Below are positions 27,909 through 36,750 of a DNA stretch of 64,000 nt, piece after piece. Under the pieces are notes generated by a model. It was not told the DNA's origin. It worked only from the letters and a program-made list of their open reading frames with translations, and did not search any database. The stretch's first letter is position 1. Each line of letters opens with the position of its first letter. Both the position numbers and the translations under genes were made by a program. Source of the stretch: Sphingopyxis witflariensis (GTDB taxonomy: Bacteria > Pseudomonadota > Alphaproteobacteria > Sphingomonadales > Sphingomonadaceae); NCBI RefSeq assembly GCF_002205635.1, contig NZ_NISJ01000008.1, forward strand, positions 25,001 through 89,000, read 5' to 3'.

Positions 27909-28832
27909 TTGCGGCACCTTGCCCGGTTCGACCTCAACCTGCTCAGAATATTCGATGCAATCTTTGCCAGAGGCGGGGTATCGGCGGCGGCGCGGCATCT
28001 GAACCTGTCGCAGCCTGCGATCAGCCATGCGCTCGCCAAGCTGCGTGACACCTTCGACGATCCACTCTTCGTGCGACAGGGGAATCGATTGGTGCCAACC
28101 CCGGCGGCGCGAGCGATCGCCGGCCCGGTGCGCGAGGCATTGCGCGGGCTTGATGTCGCGCTCGATGCCGCGACGTCGTTCGACCCCGCCGAGGCGACGC
28201 GCGAGTTTCGCATCGGCGTGCGCCTGTCGGGCGAGATGCCGCGTTTCTCGTCGCTCGTGGCGCGGGTGCGGAGCGAGGCCCCGCATGTCGCGCTGGCAAG
28301 CGTGACCTTTCGACGGCGCGATCTGGTGATGACGCTCGCGAACGGTGACCTCGACCTCGCACTCGATGTGGGCCTCCCCGCCGACGACCGGCTCCGCAGT
28401 CAATATCTGGGGACCGAACCGATCGTCGTCGCGGCGCGCAAGGGACATCCGCGTGTGGACGGCGCGATCGACCTCGACACCTATCTCTCGCTCGAACATA
28501 TCATCGCGACCGCGCGGCCCTATGGTCCGGGGCTCGAGGATATGGCGCTCGAACGCATGGGTCTCGTCCGGCGCGTCGCGGTGCGTTGCCAGCATGCGAT
28601 CACCGCGTGGCAGATCGTCGCCTCGTCCGACATGCTCTTCGCACTCCCGCGATCCCATGCCGAGGTGCTCGATGCAATGTGGCCGATGCAGCTCGTCGAA
28701 CTGCCGCTGCCGGTCGAACAGAGCGGAAGTTATCTCTATTGGCATCAAGCGGCGCAGGCCGATCCGGGGCTTGCTTGGTTGCGCGCGATCATCGTCGAAG
28801 AGTTGGGGGCGACGGGCAAGTCATTCGCCTGA
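27909..28832 (+). CDS. LysR family transcriptional regulator
   Basis: The 307-residue protein has an N-terminal winged helix-turn-helix (FDLNLLRIFDAIFARGGVSA, then AARHLNLSQPAISHALAKL) and a C-terminal effector-binding domain of the NodD/NahR/PcpR branch. The start is a TTG at 27909 with AGGAG six bases upstream. It precedes an acyl-CoA dehydrogenase gene on the same strand, with a 17-bp perfect dyad between them, and is likely to control that gene and perhaps the convergent P450 group. The inducer is unknown. Confidence 0.9.
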   Translation: MRHLARFDLNLLRIFDAIFARGGVSAAARHLNLSQPAISHALAKLRDTFDDPLFVRQGNRLVPTPAARAIAGPVREALRGLDVALDAATSFDPAEATREFRIGVRLSGEMPRFSSLVARVRSEAPHVALASVTFRRRDLVMTLANGDLDLALDVGLPADDRLRSQYLGTEPIVVAARKGHPRVDGAIDLDTYLSLEHIIATARPYGPGLEDMALERMGLVRRVAVRCQHAITAWQIVASSDMLFALPRSHAEVLDAMWPMQLVELPLPVEQSGSYLYWHQAAQADPGLAWLRAIIVEELGATGKSFA

Positions 28833-28849
28833 CGAATATCGTATATTCG
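28833..28849. promoter_or_regulatory. 17-bp perfect dyad, candidate operator
   Basis: CGAATAT-CGT-ATATTCG starts immediately after the LysR gene stop codon, about 70 bases before the acyl-CoA dehydrogenase start. AT-rich dyads of this size suit LysR or TetR type regulators. A terminator is unlikely because the stem is AT-rich. Confidence 0.5.
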
Positions 28850-28918
28850 ATCCTATCATTTTCTTAAATGACATGGCGCGGCTAGCCTTGGCGGCGAAAT
28901 CCATTGGAGAAGATGCCC

Positions 28919-30163
28919 ATGACCGAGATCGAACTGCAAGCCGAGCTCAACGACCTTCGAATGTCGAAGGAGGCTCAGCCGCTTTTCGACGCGGTGAAGC
29001 GCCACATCGCCGAGAATGTCGATCCGATCACCGAGGAATTTTTCCGGCTTGGCGAGGGGCGCGCAGATCGCTGGAGCTGGGCACCGGGACAGCTCGAACT
29101 GCTCGAGGGGGCGAAGAACAAGGCGAAGGCGGCGGGCCTTTGGAACTTTTTCCTGCCGCATGGCGACACGGGCACCCCCCTCAGCAACCTCGACTATGCC
29201 TATATAGCCGCCGAACTCGGCAAGTCGCCGCTTTCGTCGGAATCGCTGAACTGCTCGGCGCCCGACACCGGCAATATGGAAGTGCTCGAAATGGTCGGCA
29301 CCCCCGATCAGAAAGAGCGCTGGCTGAAGCCGCTGCTCAACGGCGAAATCCGCTCGGCCTATGTGATGACCGAACCCAATGTCGCCTCATCCGACGCAGG
29401 CAATATCGAAACGAGTGCGCGGCTCGAGGGCGATGAATGGGTCATCAACGGCGAGAAATATTTCATCAGCGGCGCAGGCGATCCGCGCTGCAAGATCCTG
29501 ATCTGCATGGTCCAGACCAACCCCGAAGCTGCACGGAAGGCGCAGCATTCGCAAATCCTGATCCCGATGGACACGCCCGGCGTGCAGGTGCTGGGCCCGA
29601 TGCGCGTCTTTGGCGACGACCACGCACCGCAGGGCCATATGCACATGCGCTTCGACAATGTCCGCGTGCCCAAGGATAATATGCTGCTCGGCGAAGGCCG
29701 CGGGTTCGAGATTTCGCAGATGCGCCTCGGGCCGGGCCGCATCCATCACTGCATGCGTACGATCGGCAAGGCCGAGGTCGCGCTCGACCTGATGGTAAAA
29801 CGCGGCAATTCGCGCACTGCCTTCGGCAAGCCGCTGTCGCAGCTCGGCAAGAATATGGAGGTTATCGCGCGGGCGCGGATCGATATCGAAGCGATGCGCC
29901 TGATCGTGCTCAAGGCCGCAAAGGCGATGGATCTGCTCGGCAATCGCGAGGCGCGCGTCTGGGTGAGCATGGCGAAGGCGATGGTTCCCGAACGGGTCTG
30001 CCAGATCATCGATCAGGCGATCCAGATCCACGGCGCGACCGGTATTTCGCACTGGACCCCACTCGCCGACCTCTATGCCGATGTGCGCCACCTGCGTTTT
30101 GCCGACGGTCCCGACGAGGTCCACTATATGGTCGTCGGCCGCGACGAACTCGGACGCCACTGA
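28919..30163 (+). CDS. Acyl-CoA dehydrogenase family protein (ACAD10/11-like)
   Basis: The 414-residue flavoenzyme forms the alpha-beta double bond in acyl-CoAs. Visible are AYVMTEPNVASSDAGN (FAD and substrate contacts), the central strand domain ending NMLLGEGRGFEI, and the C-terminal helical domain with GNSRTAFGKPL and QIHGATGISHWTPL. The ATG at 28919 was chosen because GGAGA stands eight bases upstream; a TTG at 28904 and ATG at 28913 are in frame. It is convergent with the P450 gene and separated from it by a GC hairpin. Confidence 0.92.
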   Translation: MTEIELQAELNDLRMSKEAQPLFDAVKRHIAENVDPITEEFFRLGEGRADRWSWAPGQLELLEGAKNKAKAAGLWNFFLPHGDTGTPLSNLDYAYIAAELGKSPLSSESLNCSAPDTGNMEVLEMVGTPDQKERWLKPLLNGEIRSAYVMTEPNVASSDAGNIETSARLEGDEWVINGEKYFISGAGDPRCKILICMVQTNPEAARKAQHSQILIPMDTPGVQVLGPMRVFGDDHAPQGHMHMRFDNVRVPKDNMLLGEGRGFEISQMRLGPGRIHHCMRTIGKAEVALDLMVKRGNSRTAFGKPLSQLGKNMEVIARARIDIEAMRLIVLKAAKAMDLLGNREARVWVSMAKAMVPERVCQIIDQAIQIHGATGISHWTPLADLYADVRHLRFADGPDEVHYMVVGRDELGRH

Positions 30164-30170
30164 TCGCGCG

Positions 30171-30193
30171 GGCGGTGGCCGACGGTCACCGCC
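30171..30193. terminator. GC-rich hairpin between convergent genes
   Basis: GGCGGTG and CACCGCC form a 7-bp stem with a 9-base loop in the 42-bp gap between the acyl-CoA dehydrogenase and P450 stop codons. No long T-run follows on either strand, so any bidirectional terminator function is a guess from position. Confidence 0.4.
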
Positions 30194-30205
30194 GCGACAC
30201 CGCTG

Positions 30206-31501
30206 CTATTGCGCCGCCGCAATCTCCGGCCGGCCGGTGGGTTCAGTCAAGCCGTCCTTCTCCCTCAGCCTGTATTTCACCGGCAATGACTTGATCCCGC
30301 TGACGAACGCCGCCTCGGTATAGATCGCCGGACCATGGGGCTCGATCGTCTCCACCTTGTCGAGCAGAGCATGGAAGAAGGCCTCGATCTCCAGCTTCGC
30401 GAGAAACTGCCCCAAGCACATATGTGGGCCATAGCCGAACGCGAGGTGGTTATTTAGACCTCGATCGAGACGGAACATATCCGCCTGCTCGAATGCCGCT
30501 TCGTCGCGCGTTGCCGCGCCATAGCTCAGCATGACATGGTCGCCCCGCCGAAGCATCACCCCGCCCAGCTCATAATCCTCTACCACATTGCGAAAGAAAT
30601 GCTTCACCGGTGCGGTCCAGCGGATCGCCTCATTGGCGAATGATTTGACCAGATTGCGATCGGCGCGAAGCCGTTCGATCTCGCCGGGCATGTCCATTAG
30701 CGCCTTCAGGCCTCCGGCGATGGACGCCGCCGTCGTGTCATGCCCCGCGGTCGCGATGATGATGTAATAGCCCATCCGCTCGGCGGGCGTCATATCGCGG
30801 TCGCCGGGCCTGCCATTGGCGATCAGCGTCGCCACATCGTCGCGCGGATTGGCCTGACGATCCTTCGTCACTTCGTCGAAAAACGCTACATAATCCTGAT
30901 TTACCGCAACCAGATGCTCGGCCTGTGTCATGCCCGGCCGGACGATATCGGGGTCGGACGATCCGAACAGCTCATGCGTGAGGTGCAGCATGCGCGCCTC
31001 GTCGGTCTCATCGATGCCGAGGATCGTCATCGCGACGCGTAGCGGGTACCAAAAGGCAAGGTCGGCCGCGAAGTCGCATGCGCCGCCCAAGTCGTCGAGA
31101 CGCGACACATATTGACGCGCCAGATCGCCGATCAGCGCCTCGAGCTTGCGGATATTCTTGGGCAGGAAATAATTTTGCGTCAGACCGCGAAGCTCCTGAT
31201 GCCGCTCGCCATCGATGACGACGAGCGAGTAGACCCCCGCTTCGAACCCGAAATATTGCCGGTTTGCCTGTTCGACCATGATCGGCATCAGCGTGTTCCG
31301 GGGCCCCGCGTTGAATATCTCCGGCTGGCGCTCGATTTCGCGAATGGCCGCGTGGCGCGACACCACCCAAAAGGGCCGAAATCCCTCAGGCTCCGCCCGG
31401 GCGACCGGATGCTCGGCGCGCAGCCAGGCATAAAAACTTTGTAGCCGCGCCGGGTCACCGTACAGCTTCGGATTGGCGATATCGTTGATCTGAAAGTCCA
31501 T
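30206..31501 (-). CDS. Cytochrome P450
   Basis: A 431-residue soluble bacterial P450. Key marks are the I-helix AGHDTTAAS, the K-helix ExxR as EAIR, and the heme loop FGYGPHMCLG with the thiolate Cys. It should insert one oxygen atom into a lipophilic substrate using electrons from a ferredoxin system, which is not encoded nearby. It lies 18 bases downstream of the alcohol dehydrogenase gene, so hydroxylation followed by oxidation of the alcohol is a natural reading. The P450 family number cannot be set by eye. Confidence 0.93.
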   Translation of the reverse strand: MDFQINDIANPKLYGDPARLQSFYAWLRAEHPVARAEPEGFRPFWVVSRHAAIREIERQPEIFNAGPRNTLMPIMVEQANRQYFGFEAGVYSLVVIDGERHQELRGLTQNYFLPKNIRKLEALIGDLARQYVSRLDDLGGACDFAADLAFWYPLRVAMTILGIDETDEARMLHLTHELFGSSDPDIVRPGMTQAEHLVAVNQDYVAFFDEVTKDRQANPRDDVATLIANGRPGDRDMTPAERMGYYIIIATAGHDTTAASIAGGLKALMDMPGEIERLRADRNLVKSFANEAIRWTAPVKHFFRNVVEDYELGGVMLRRGDHVMLSYGAATRDEAAFEQADMFRLDRGLNNHLAFGYGPHMCLGQFLAKLEIEAFFHALLDKVETIEPHGPAIYTEAAFVSGIKSLPVKYRLREKDGLTEPTGRPEIAAAQ

Positions 31502-31519
31502 TTTCAGCCCTGTCTTTGG

Positions 31520-32638
31520 TCAATCGGGAAGGAGTACGGCCTTGATGCAGCGCCCGTCATGTTGGTCGCGCGCCGCATCGTTGATTTGCGACAGCGGATA
31601 GGTAGTCACCATGCGATCGAACGGCAGCCGGCCGGCGCGATGATGATCGATCAGTTCGGGGATGAAGGTCGCAGGGTCGCTATCGCCCTCGATAATCCCC
31701 ATGACCCGGTGCCCGAAGGTCATCAACGTGTTGATCTCGACCGGAAGGGCGGTGCCCGGCGCGGCGATGCCGACCAGCCCCAAAAGGCCGCGCGGGGCGA
31801 GGCTCGACAGGATCGCGCGCAATATGTCGGGCCGCCCGGTCGTATCGAGCGCATAGCCAACGCCTTCGGCTATGATCGCACGGATCGCTGCGGCCAGATC
31901 ATCCACGGCAAACGGGTCGATCACATGTGTCGCCCCGAACTCAAGCGCCAGCGCGCGGCGTTCAGCATGCGGTTCGACAAGGATGATCACCGCGCAGCGG
32001 CGGATCACGGCGCCCATCACGGCGCTGAGCCCAACCGAGCCGCCGCCCGCGATGACCAGCGCCGAACCGGGCTCGCAGGCCATCGATCGCATGATCGCCC
32101 CGGCCCCGGTCTGGATACCGCAGCCCAACGGGCCCGCCAGCTCCAGCGGAAAATCATCGGGCACGCGGACCAGATTGCGCGCATAAGTGAGGGCGTGCGA
32201 GGCGAAGGAGGATTGGCCGAAGAAGTTCGAGGCGACGGGCGCCGCACCATCGTGAAGCGCCGTCGATCCATCGGGCCGCATCCCCGCATAGTTAAGCTGC
32301 GGCATCGTCTGGCAATAGGAAGGATAGCCCGCGCCGCACTGCACGCAATTGCCACACGAGCGAAAGCTGATGGCGACCCGGTCGCCCGGGGCAAAGTCCG
32401 CCACCGCATCGCCGACGCGCTCGACGACGCCCGCCCCCTCATGCCCGAGGACGACCGCCCCCGCATAGCCGAAGGCCCCGGCCTGTGCGACGATATCGGT
32501 GTGGCACAGGCCAACCCCTGCGATTTTCACCAGAATCTCATCGCTCCGCGGCGCATCGAGCGTCAGGTCGCGCAGCGTGAAGGCTTCGCCCGCGCGATCG
32601 ACCACTGCGGCGTGAACGCTCTGCGTTTCGCTGCACAT
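31520..32638 (-). CDS. Zinc-dependent alcohol dehydrogenase (aryl-alcohol type)
   Basis: The 372-residue medium-chain dehydrogenase carries catalytic zinc ligands in GLCHTD and GHEGAGVV, a structural-zinc loop with four Cys in CGNCVQCGAGYPSYC, and the NAD-binding AGGGSVGLSAV. It resembles benzyl/aryl alcohol dehydrogenases. Its start codon overlaps the stop of the acyl-CoA ligase gene (ATGA). It probably oxidises an alcohol made by the P450 to an aldehyde. Confidence 0.92.
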   Translation of the reverse strand: MCSETQSVHAAVVDRAGEAFTLRDLTLDAPRSDEILVKIAGVGLCHTDIVAQAGAFGYAGAVVLGHEGAGVVERVGDAVADFAPGDRVAISFRSCGNCVQCGAGYPSYCQTMPQLNYAGMRPDGSTALHDGAAPVASNFFGQSSFASHALTYARNLVRVPDDFPLELAGPLGCGIQTGAGAIMRSMACEPGSALVIAGGGSVGLSAVMGAVIRRCAVIILVEPHAERRALALEFGATHVIDPFAVDDLAAAIRAIIAEGVGYALDTTGRPDILRAILSSLAPRGLLGLVGIAAPGTALPVEINTLMTFGHRVMGIIEGDSDPATFIPELIDHHRAGRLPFDRMVTTYPLSQINDAARDQHDGRCIKAVLLPD

Positions 32639-34158
32639 CAGCTATTCCCCCAATATTTGTCGCGGATGAGCCGTTTGTAGAGCTTTCCAGTCGGATGCCG
32701 CGGCAATTCCGTGGTAAAATCAATCCGGCGCGGCATCTTCACGCCCGACAATTGGGGACGCAGCCATTCGGTAAGTTCGGCCGCAAAGGCGGGCGTGGCG
32801 TCGGTCTGGTCCTGCGGCTGAACAACCGCGACGACCGCCTCCCCCATCTCGGAATGCGGTGCGCCGATGACCGCGACGTCGCTCACTTTGGGGTGGACCG
32901 CGAGCAGGTTTTCAATCTCCTGTGGATAGATGTTCACCCCACCCGAGATGATCATGAAGCTCTTGCGATCGGTGAGATAGAGATAGCCGTCTTCATCCAC
33001 CCAGCCCACGTCGCCGATCGTCGTCCAGCCATGCGCATTGGTCGCCTCTTCGGTCTTGGCGGAGTCGTTGTGATAGGCGAAACGCGATCCGCCTTCGAAA
33101 TAGACCGTACCTTCCTCACGCGGCGGAAGCAGCTCACCCGCCTCGTTGCAGATCCGCAGCGCACCGACGACAGCACGACCGACCGAGCCGGGACGGGCCA
33201 GCCATTCGGCCGAGGAGATCATCGTCATCCCATTCGATTCGGTGCCGGCATAATATTCGAGCAGGATCGGTCCCCACCAATCGATCATCGCCTGCTTGAC
33301 CGGCACCGGGCACGGCGCCGCGGCGTGGATGGCGAGACGAAGCGAGGAAAGGTCGAAGCGTGCGCGGACGTCCGCCGGCAGTTTCAGGATACGAATGAAA
33401 TGGGTCGGCACCCACTGGCTGTGCGTGACGCGGTGCCTCTCGATCGCCCGAAGCGCGGCTTCGGCATCGAATTTCTCCATCACGACGACTGTTCCGCCCA
33501 GCCGATGCACGAGCATACTCCAGCGTAGCGGCGCGGCGTGGTAGAGTGGAGCGGGCGTCAGATAGACACTCTCCGAACCGAAACCGAGACGATCGGCGAC
33601 ATCGGTCAGCGACGTCGGCGCCGCGATCGACGGATCGTCCGGCAGCGGCGGCTTGATCCCCTTGGGCCGTCCCGTCGTCCCCGAGGAATAGAGCATGTCG
33701 GTCCCGCCGCGTTCGTCAGGCACCTGCGATGCCAGTTCGGCGTCAGCTTCGTCATCCCACGAGCGATAACCTTCGCCGCCTTTGCCCAGCGCGAACAAGC
33801 TTACGTCCGGCAACAGCGCGGGGAGCGCCGCGGCGATCCGTTGGTCAGGAGAGACGATCAGCAGCTTCGCGCCGCTGTCCTTCACGATATATTCGACCTC
33901 AGCAGGGGTGAGCTGGGTCGAGATGCAAACATAATAGAGCCCAGCCCGCTGCGCCGCCCAGGCGAGCTCGAAATATTCAGGGCGATTCTCGATCAACATC
34001 GCAATCACATCGCCGTGGCCCAGTCCTTCGCGACGGAACAAACGGGCTCCCTGGTTCGAGCGTGCATCAAGTTCGCCATAGCTCAGCGTCCGGCCACTTG
34101 CCGCCATCACAATGGCGGGCTTTTCGGACGCATGACGGGCGTGGATCGAGGGGTGCAT
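32638..34158 (-). CDS. AMP-dependent acyl-CoA ligase
   Basis: The 506-residue ANL-family enzyme activates a carboxylic acid to its CoA thioester through an acyl-AMP. Seen in order are the P-loop-like LYSSGTTGRPKGIK, EYYAGTESNG, the TIGDVGWVDEDGYLYLTDR hinge region and the C-terminal catalytic lysine in RHPTGKLYKRL. With the dehydrogenase and P450 it forms a coupled set that could take a hydrocarbon or terpenoid to a CoA ester. The substrate is unknown. A strong hairpin separates it from the TonB receptor gene upstream. Confidence 0.92.
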   Translation of the reverse strand: MHPSIHARHASEKPAIVMAASGRTLSYGELDARSNQGARLFRREGLGHGDVIAMLIENRPEYFELAWAAQRAGLYYVCISTQLTPAEVEYIVKDSGAKLLIVSPDQRIAAALPALLPDVSLFALGKGGEGYRSWDDEADAELASQVPDERGGTDMLYSSGTTGRPKGIKPPLPDDPSIAAPTSLTDVADRLGFGSESVYLTPAPLYHAAPLRWSMLVHRLGGTVVVMEKFDAEAALRAIERHRVTHSQWVPTHFIRILKLPADVRARFDLSSLRLAIHAAAPCPVPVKQAMIDWWGPILLEYYAGTESNGMTMISSAEWLARPGSVGRAVVGALRICNEAGELLPPREEGTVYFEGGSRFAYHNDSAKTEEATNAHGWTTIGDVGWVDEDGYLYLTDRKSFMIISGGVNIYPQEIENLLAVHPKVSDVAVIGAPHSEMGEAVVAVVQPQDQTDATPAFAAELTEWLRPQLSGVKMPRRIDFTTELPRHPTGKLYKRLIRDKYWGNS

Positions 34159-34203
34159 CTTCAGACTCTCAGTTCTTCCTTAGGGGGCCTCGCGCCGGCA
34201 GCC

Positions 34204-34227
34204 GGAGCCGGGCCGATGCCCGGCTCC
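34204..34227. terminator. Strong hairpin between TonB receptor and ligase genes
   Basis: GGAGCCGGGC-CGAT-GCCCGGCTCC is a perfect 10-bp stem with a 4-base loop, 34 bases past the receptor stop codon. There is no T-run on the minus strand, so it may stabilise the receptor mRNA or cause partial termination, not full arrest. Confidence 0.6.
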
Positions 34228-34260
34228 ACTTTCCGCGCGGCGCAACCGCCGCGCCATGTT

Positions 34261-36597
34261 TCAGAAGCTTCCGCGCAGCGTGACGCCATAGGTGCGCGGG
34301 GCTGACAGATAGGCGTTTTCGTCGCCGGTCTGGATCGGGGTGTTAAACGACAGCGTCGGATAGGCCTTGTCGAACGCATTCTGGATCCAGCCCTCAATCT
34401 GCCAGCCGCCACCTTCGGACTTGAGGCCCAAATTGGCGTTCATCGTCCCGGCCCCACCGCGCCGGGCGGACGATGCGGTGTTGATGAACTGGCTGGACGA
34501 ATATTGATATTGGACGCGGCCGGTAACGCCGAGGTCATTCGTCACCGGCTGATCAAGGCTGAGGCTGACATTGCCTGCAAACTTCGAGGCATAGCGAAAA
34601 CGCTGCCCCGACAGCGCCGCCGCCAGATTGGGGTCGGTGCCGTAACGCGCGCGCGGCAGCCAGATACCGTCAACGCCGAGCGTCAGGCCGGGCGTGATCT
34701 CGAACAGAGATTCGATTTCGGCACCATAGGTTTCCGCCGACTTGGCGTTCAGAACGGTGAACTGAAGCCCGACGAACTGCGCGACCTGAAGGTCAGATAT
34801 ATCGTTGTAGAAGAAGGCGATGTTGGTGCGCGCGCGGCGATCGAGATAATCGAGCTTTGCGCCAAGCTCGATCGCGTTGACCGTTTCGGGCTTGAAGCGC
34901 GGATCGAGCACGACGGCACCGGGGAATTCGGCCGGATTGTTGAGGCGCGTACCGCCCCCGTTCGAGTCAATGTTGACCCCGCCCGCCTTGAAGCCGCGAT
35001 TATAGGTCAGATAGATCATCGCACCGTCAGTGGGGCGGAACTGAACGCCGGCGGTGCCGCTCAGCGCCCGATCGGTCGTCGAGACGTCATAGGAGGGGCC
35101 CGGCTGGACGCCGAGCAGGCGGAAGGCGTCGTTCAACTGCGGCCGGTAAAAGCTGTTGCGAAAGGCACCCTCTTTCTTCTCGATCGAATAGCGCAGTCCC
35201 GCGATCAGGCTGACCTTGTCACTGATATCGGCATTGAGATGCGCGAAGGCTGCGTAAGATGTCGCATTGCCACGCATCCGCTCGCCCGCCCACTGGCCCG
35301 GTGCGGCGTAGGCGGTTCCCGGAGGCGCGTTCAGGGCGCCGAACAGCGCGTCCATATAGGTCTGTCCCTGGGTGCCCCATGACAGATCGCGGGTCATGTC
35401 GAGCCGCTCGTCGGAATAGAAGAGGCCGAAGACATAATCGGCGTTCAGCGCCTCAACCTCGCCATTGAAGGTCAATTCCTGCGAAAAGAACTGGCTCTTG
35501 AAGGTTTCGTCGAGCTCGAAAATATCGGCGCCCGAGAAATCGGCATCGGCGCCGATCTGCGCGAGATTGAACTCGCGCAGCGCCGTCACCGACTTCAATG
35601 TCCCGCTGCCGATACCGATATCGACGAGCAAGGTGCCGCCATAATCCTCGATCCGCTGGCGCGAATTGGCGCTCAGCACCTGCTGGCGGTCCTTCAGCCG
35701 CTTCGACGGCAACTTCATTCCGCGCGCCAGCGTCAGCCCGTCGACCAGCGGCTGGGTCGGACCATCGATATAATCGACCGTCGCATAGCAGCAGTCGCCG
35801 GTGGTTTTCGAATAGTCGCCGATCACCCGCATCGAGAAATCGTCGCTCGGCTCGATCAGCAATTGCGCCTTATACGCCTGTGCATTGAGGCTGTTGTAGC
35901 GCCGCCCGCTGTTCGGGTCGCGGACGAAGCCATCATCCTCGGTATAGAGCGCCGCCACCCGAAGCGCCGCCACGTCGCCGAGCGGGACGTTGACCGCGCC
36001 CTTGACGTCGAGGGCGTTGTAACTGCCGTAGCCAAGTTCGTAATTGCCGGTCAGTTCCCCGATGTCGGGCGCCGTAGAACTCACGAGCACCGCGCCGGCC
36101 GATGTGTTTTTGCCGAACAGCGTTCCCTGCGGCCCGCGCAGGACTTGAAGCGAGTCGATGTCGAGGAAATTCTGCAATGCCGATGCGGCGCGCGTCCGAT
36201 AGACACCGTCGATGAAGATGCCGACAGCCCCCTCGAAGGTGCGGCTGTTCCCCGTCGTGCCGAGCCCGCGGATCACGACATTCGCGCTCGAGGAGGAGAT
36301 GTTCGACGCGCGAAACTCGATGCTCGGCGAAATATTCGAGATATTGGCGATATTCTCGATACGCGCGACCGCCAGCGCTTCGGAATTGGCGGCGGTGATC
36401 GCGACCGGAACATCCTGAAGACGCTCTTCGCGGCGCTGTGCGGTGACGAGGATTTCGGTGAGCCCCTCTTCACCGGTTGCTGCGTTTTCGCCGCCCGCCG
36501 CAGCGTTCTGCGCAAAGGCCGGAACGGCAAGGAAAGCCGCGCCGGACAAAAGAAGCGCGCTCATCGCACGCACAGAGAGCCTATTGAGATCCTTCAT
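34261..36597 (-). CDS. TonB-dependent receptor
   Basis: A 778-residue outer-membrane receptor with a signal peptide (MKDLNRLSV, then hydrophobic residues to AFAQN), a TonB box-like LTEILVTAQRREE, a plug domain with VLRGPQGTLFGKNTSAG, and a long beta-barrel ending in aromatic residue F (VTLRGSF). It is of the sphingomonad Fec/BtuB-like class often linked to uptake of lipophilic or aromatic substrates. The start at 36597 has a GAGGAGG ribosome site. It precedes the ligase/dehydrogenase/P450 genes and is probably their import route. Confidence 0.94.
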   Translation of the reverse strand: MKDLNRLSVRAMSALLLSGAAFLAVPAFAQNAAAGGENAATGEEGLTEILVTAQRREERLQDVPVAITAANSEALAVARIENIANISNISPSIEFRASNISSSSANVVIRGLGTTGNSRTFEGAVGIFIDGVYRTRAASALQNFLDIDSLQVLRGPQGTLFGKNTSAGAVLVSSTAPDIGELTGNYELGYGSYNALDVKGAVNVPLGDVAALRVAALYTEDDGFVRDPNSGRRYNSLNAQAYKAQLLIEPSDDFSMRVIGDYSKTTGDCCYATVDYIDGPTQPLVDGLTLARGMKLPSKRLKDRQQVLSANSRQRIEDYGGTLLVDIGIGSGTLKSVTALREFNLAQIGADADFSGADIFELDETFKSQFFSQELTFNGEVEALNADYVFGLFYSDERLDMTRDLSWGTQGQTYMDALFGALNAPPGTAYAAPGQWAGERMRGNATSYAAFAHLNADISDKVSLIAGLRYSIEKKEGAFRNSFYRPQLNDAFRLLGVQPGPSYDVSTTDRALSGTAGVQFRPTDGAMIYLTYNRGFKAGGVNIDSNGGGTRLNNPAEFPGAVVLDPRFKPETVNAIELGAKLDYLDRRARTNIAFFYNDISDLQVAQFVGLQFTVLNAKSAETYGAEIESLFEITPGLTLGVDGIWLPRARYGTDPNLAAALSGQRFRYASKFAGNVSLSLDQPVTNDLGVTGRVQYQYSSSQFINTASSARRGGAGTMNANLGLKSEGGGWQIEGWIQNAFDKAYPTLSFNTPIQTGDENAYLSAPRTYGVTLRGSF

Positions 36598-36637
36598 AAC
36601 ATCCTCCTCATTTATGGTTTTCTTATCGTTTGTGTGA

Positions 36638-36666
36638 AAAGTATATATACGTCCAACAACTGTCAA
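36638..36666 (-). promoter_or_regulatory. Promoter and palindrome upstream of the TonB receptor gene
   Basis: On the minus strand a perfect TTGACA -35 box (36666-36661) is followed by TATACT after 15 bases or TACTTT after 17. The perfect palindrome GTATATATAC (36641-36650) overlaps the -10 region, a likely operator for the neighbouring TetR-type regulator. Confidence 0.55.
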
Positions 36667-36750
36667 CCGAACGACGTGAGGATGGCGCGCGATCCGCACA
36701 GTTCACGCGAGAAACTTCTGATTAGAAAAGGAAACTATTGGACCAGGAGG

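Noticed and set aside
28904-28918. TTG at 28904 as start of the acyl-CoA dehydrogenase gene
   Set aside because: GGAGA, the only good ribosome site, lies inside this extension and is well spaced for the ATG at 28919.
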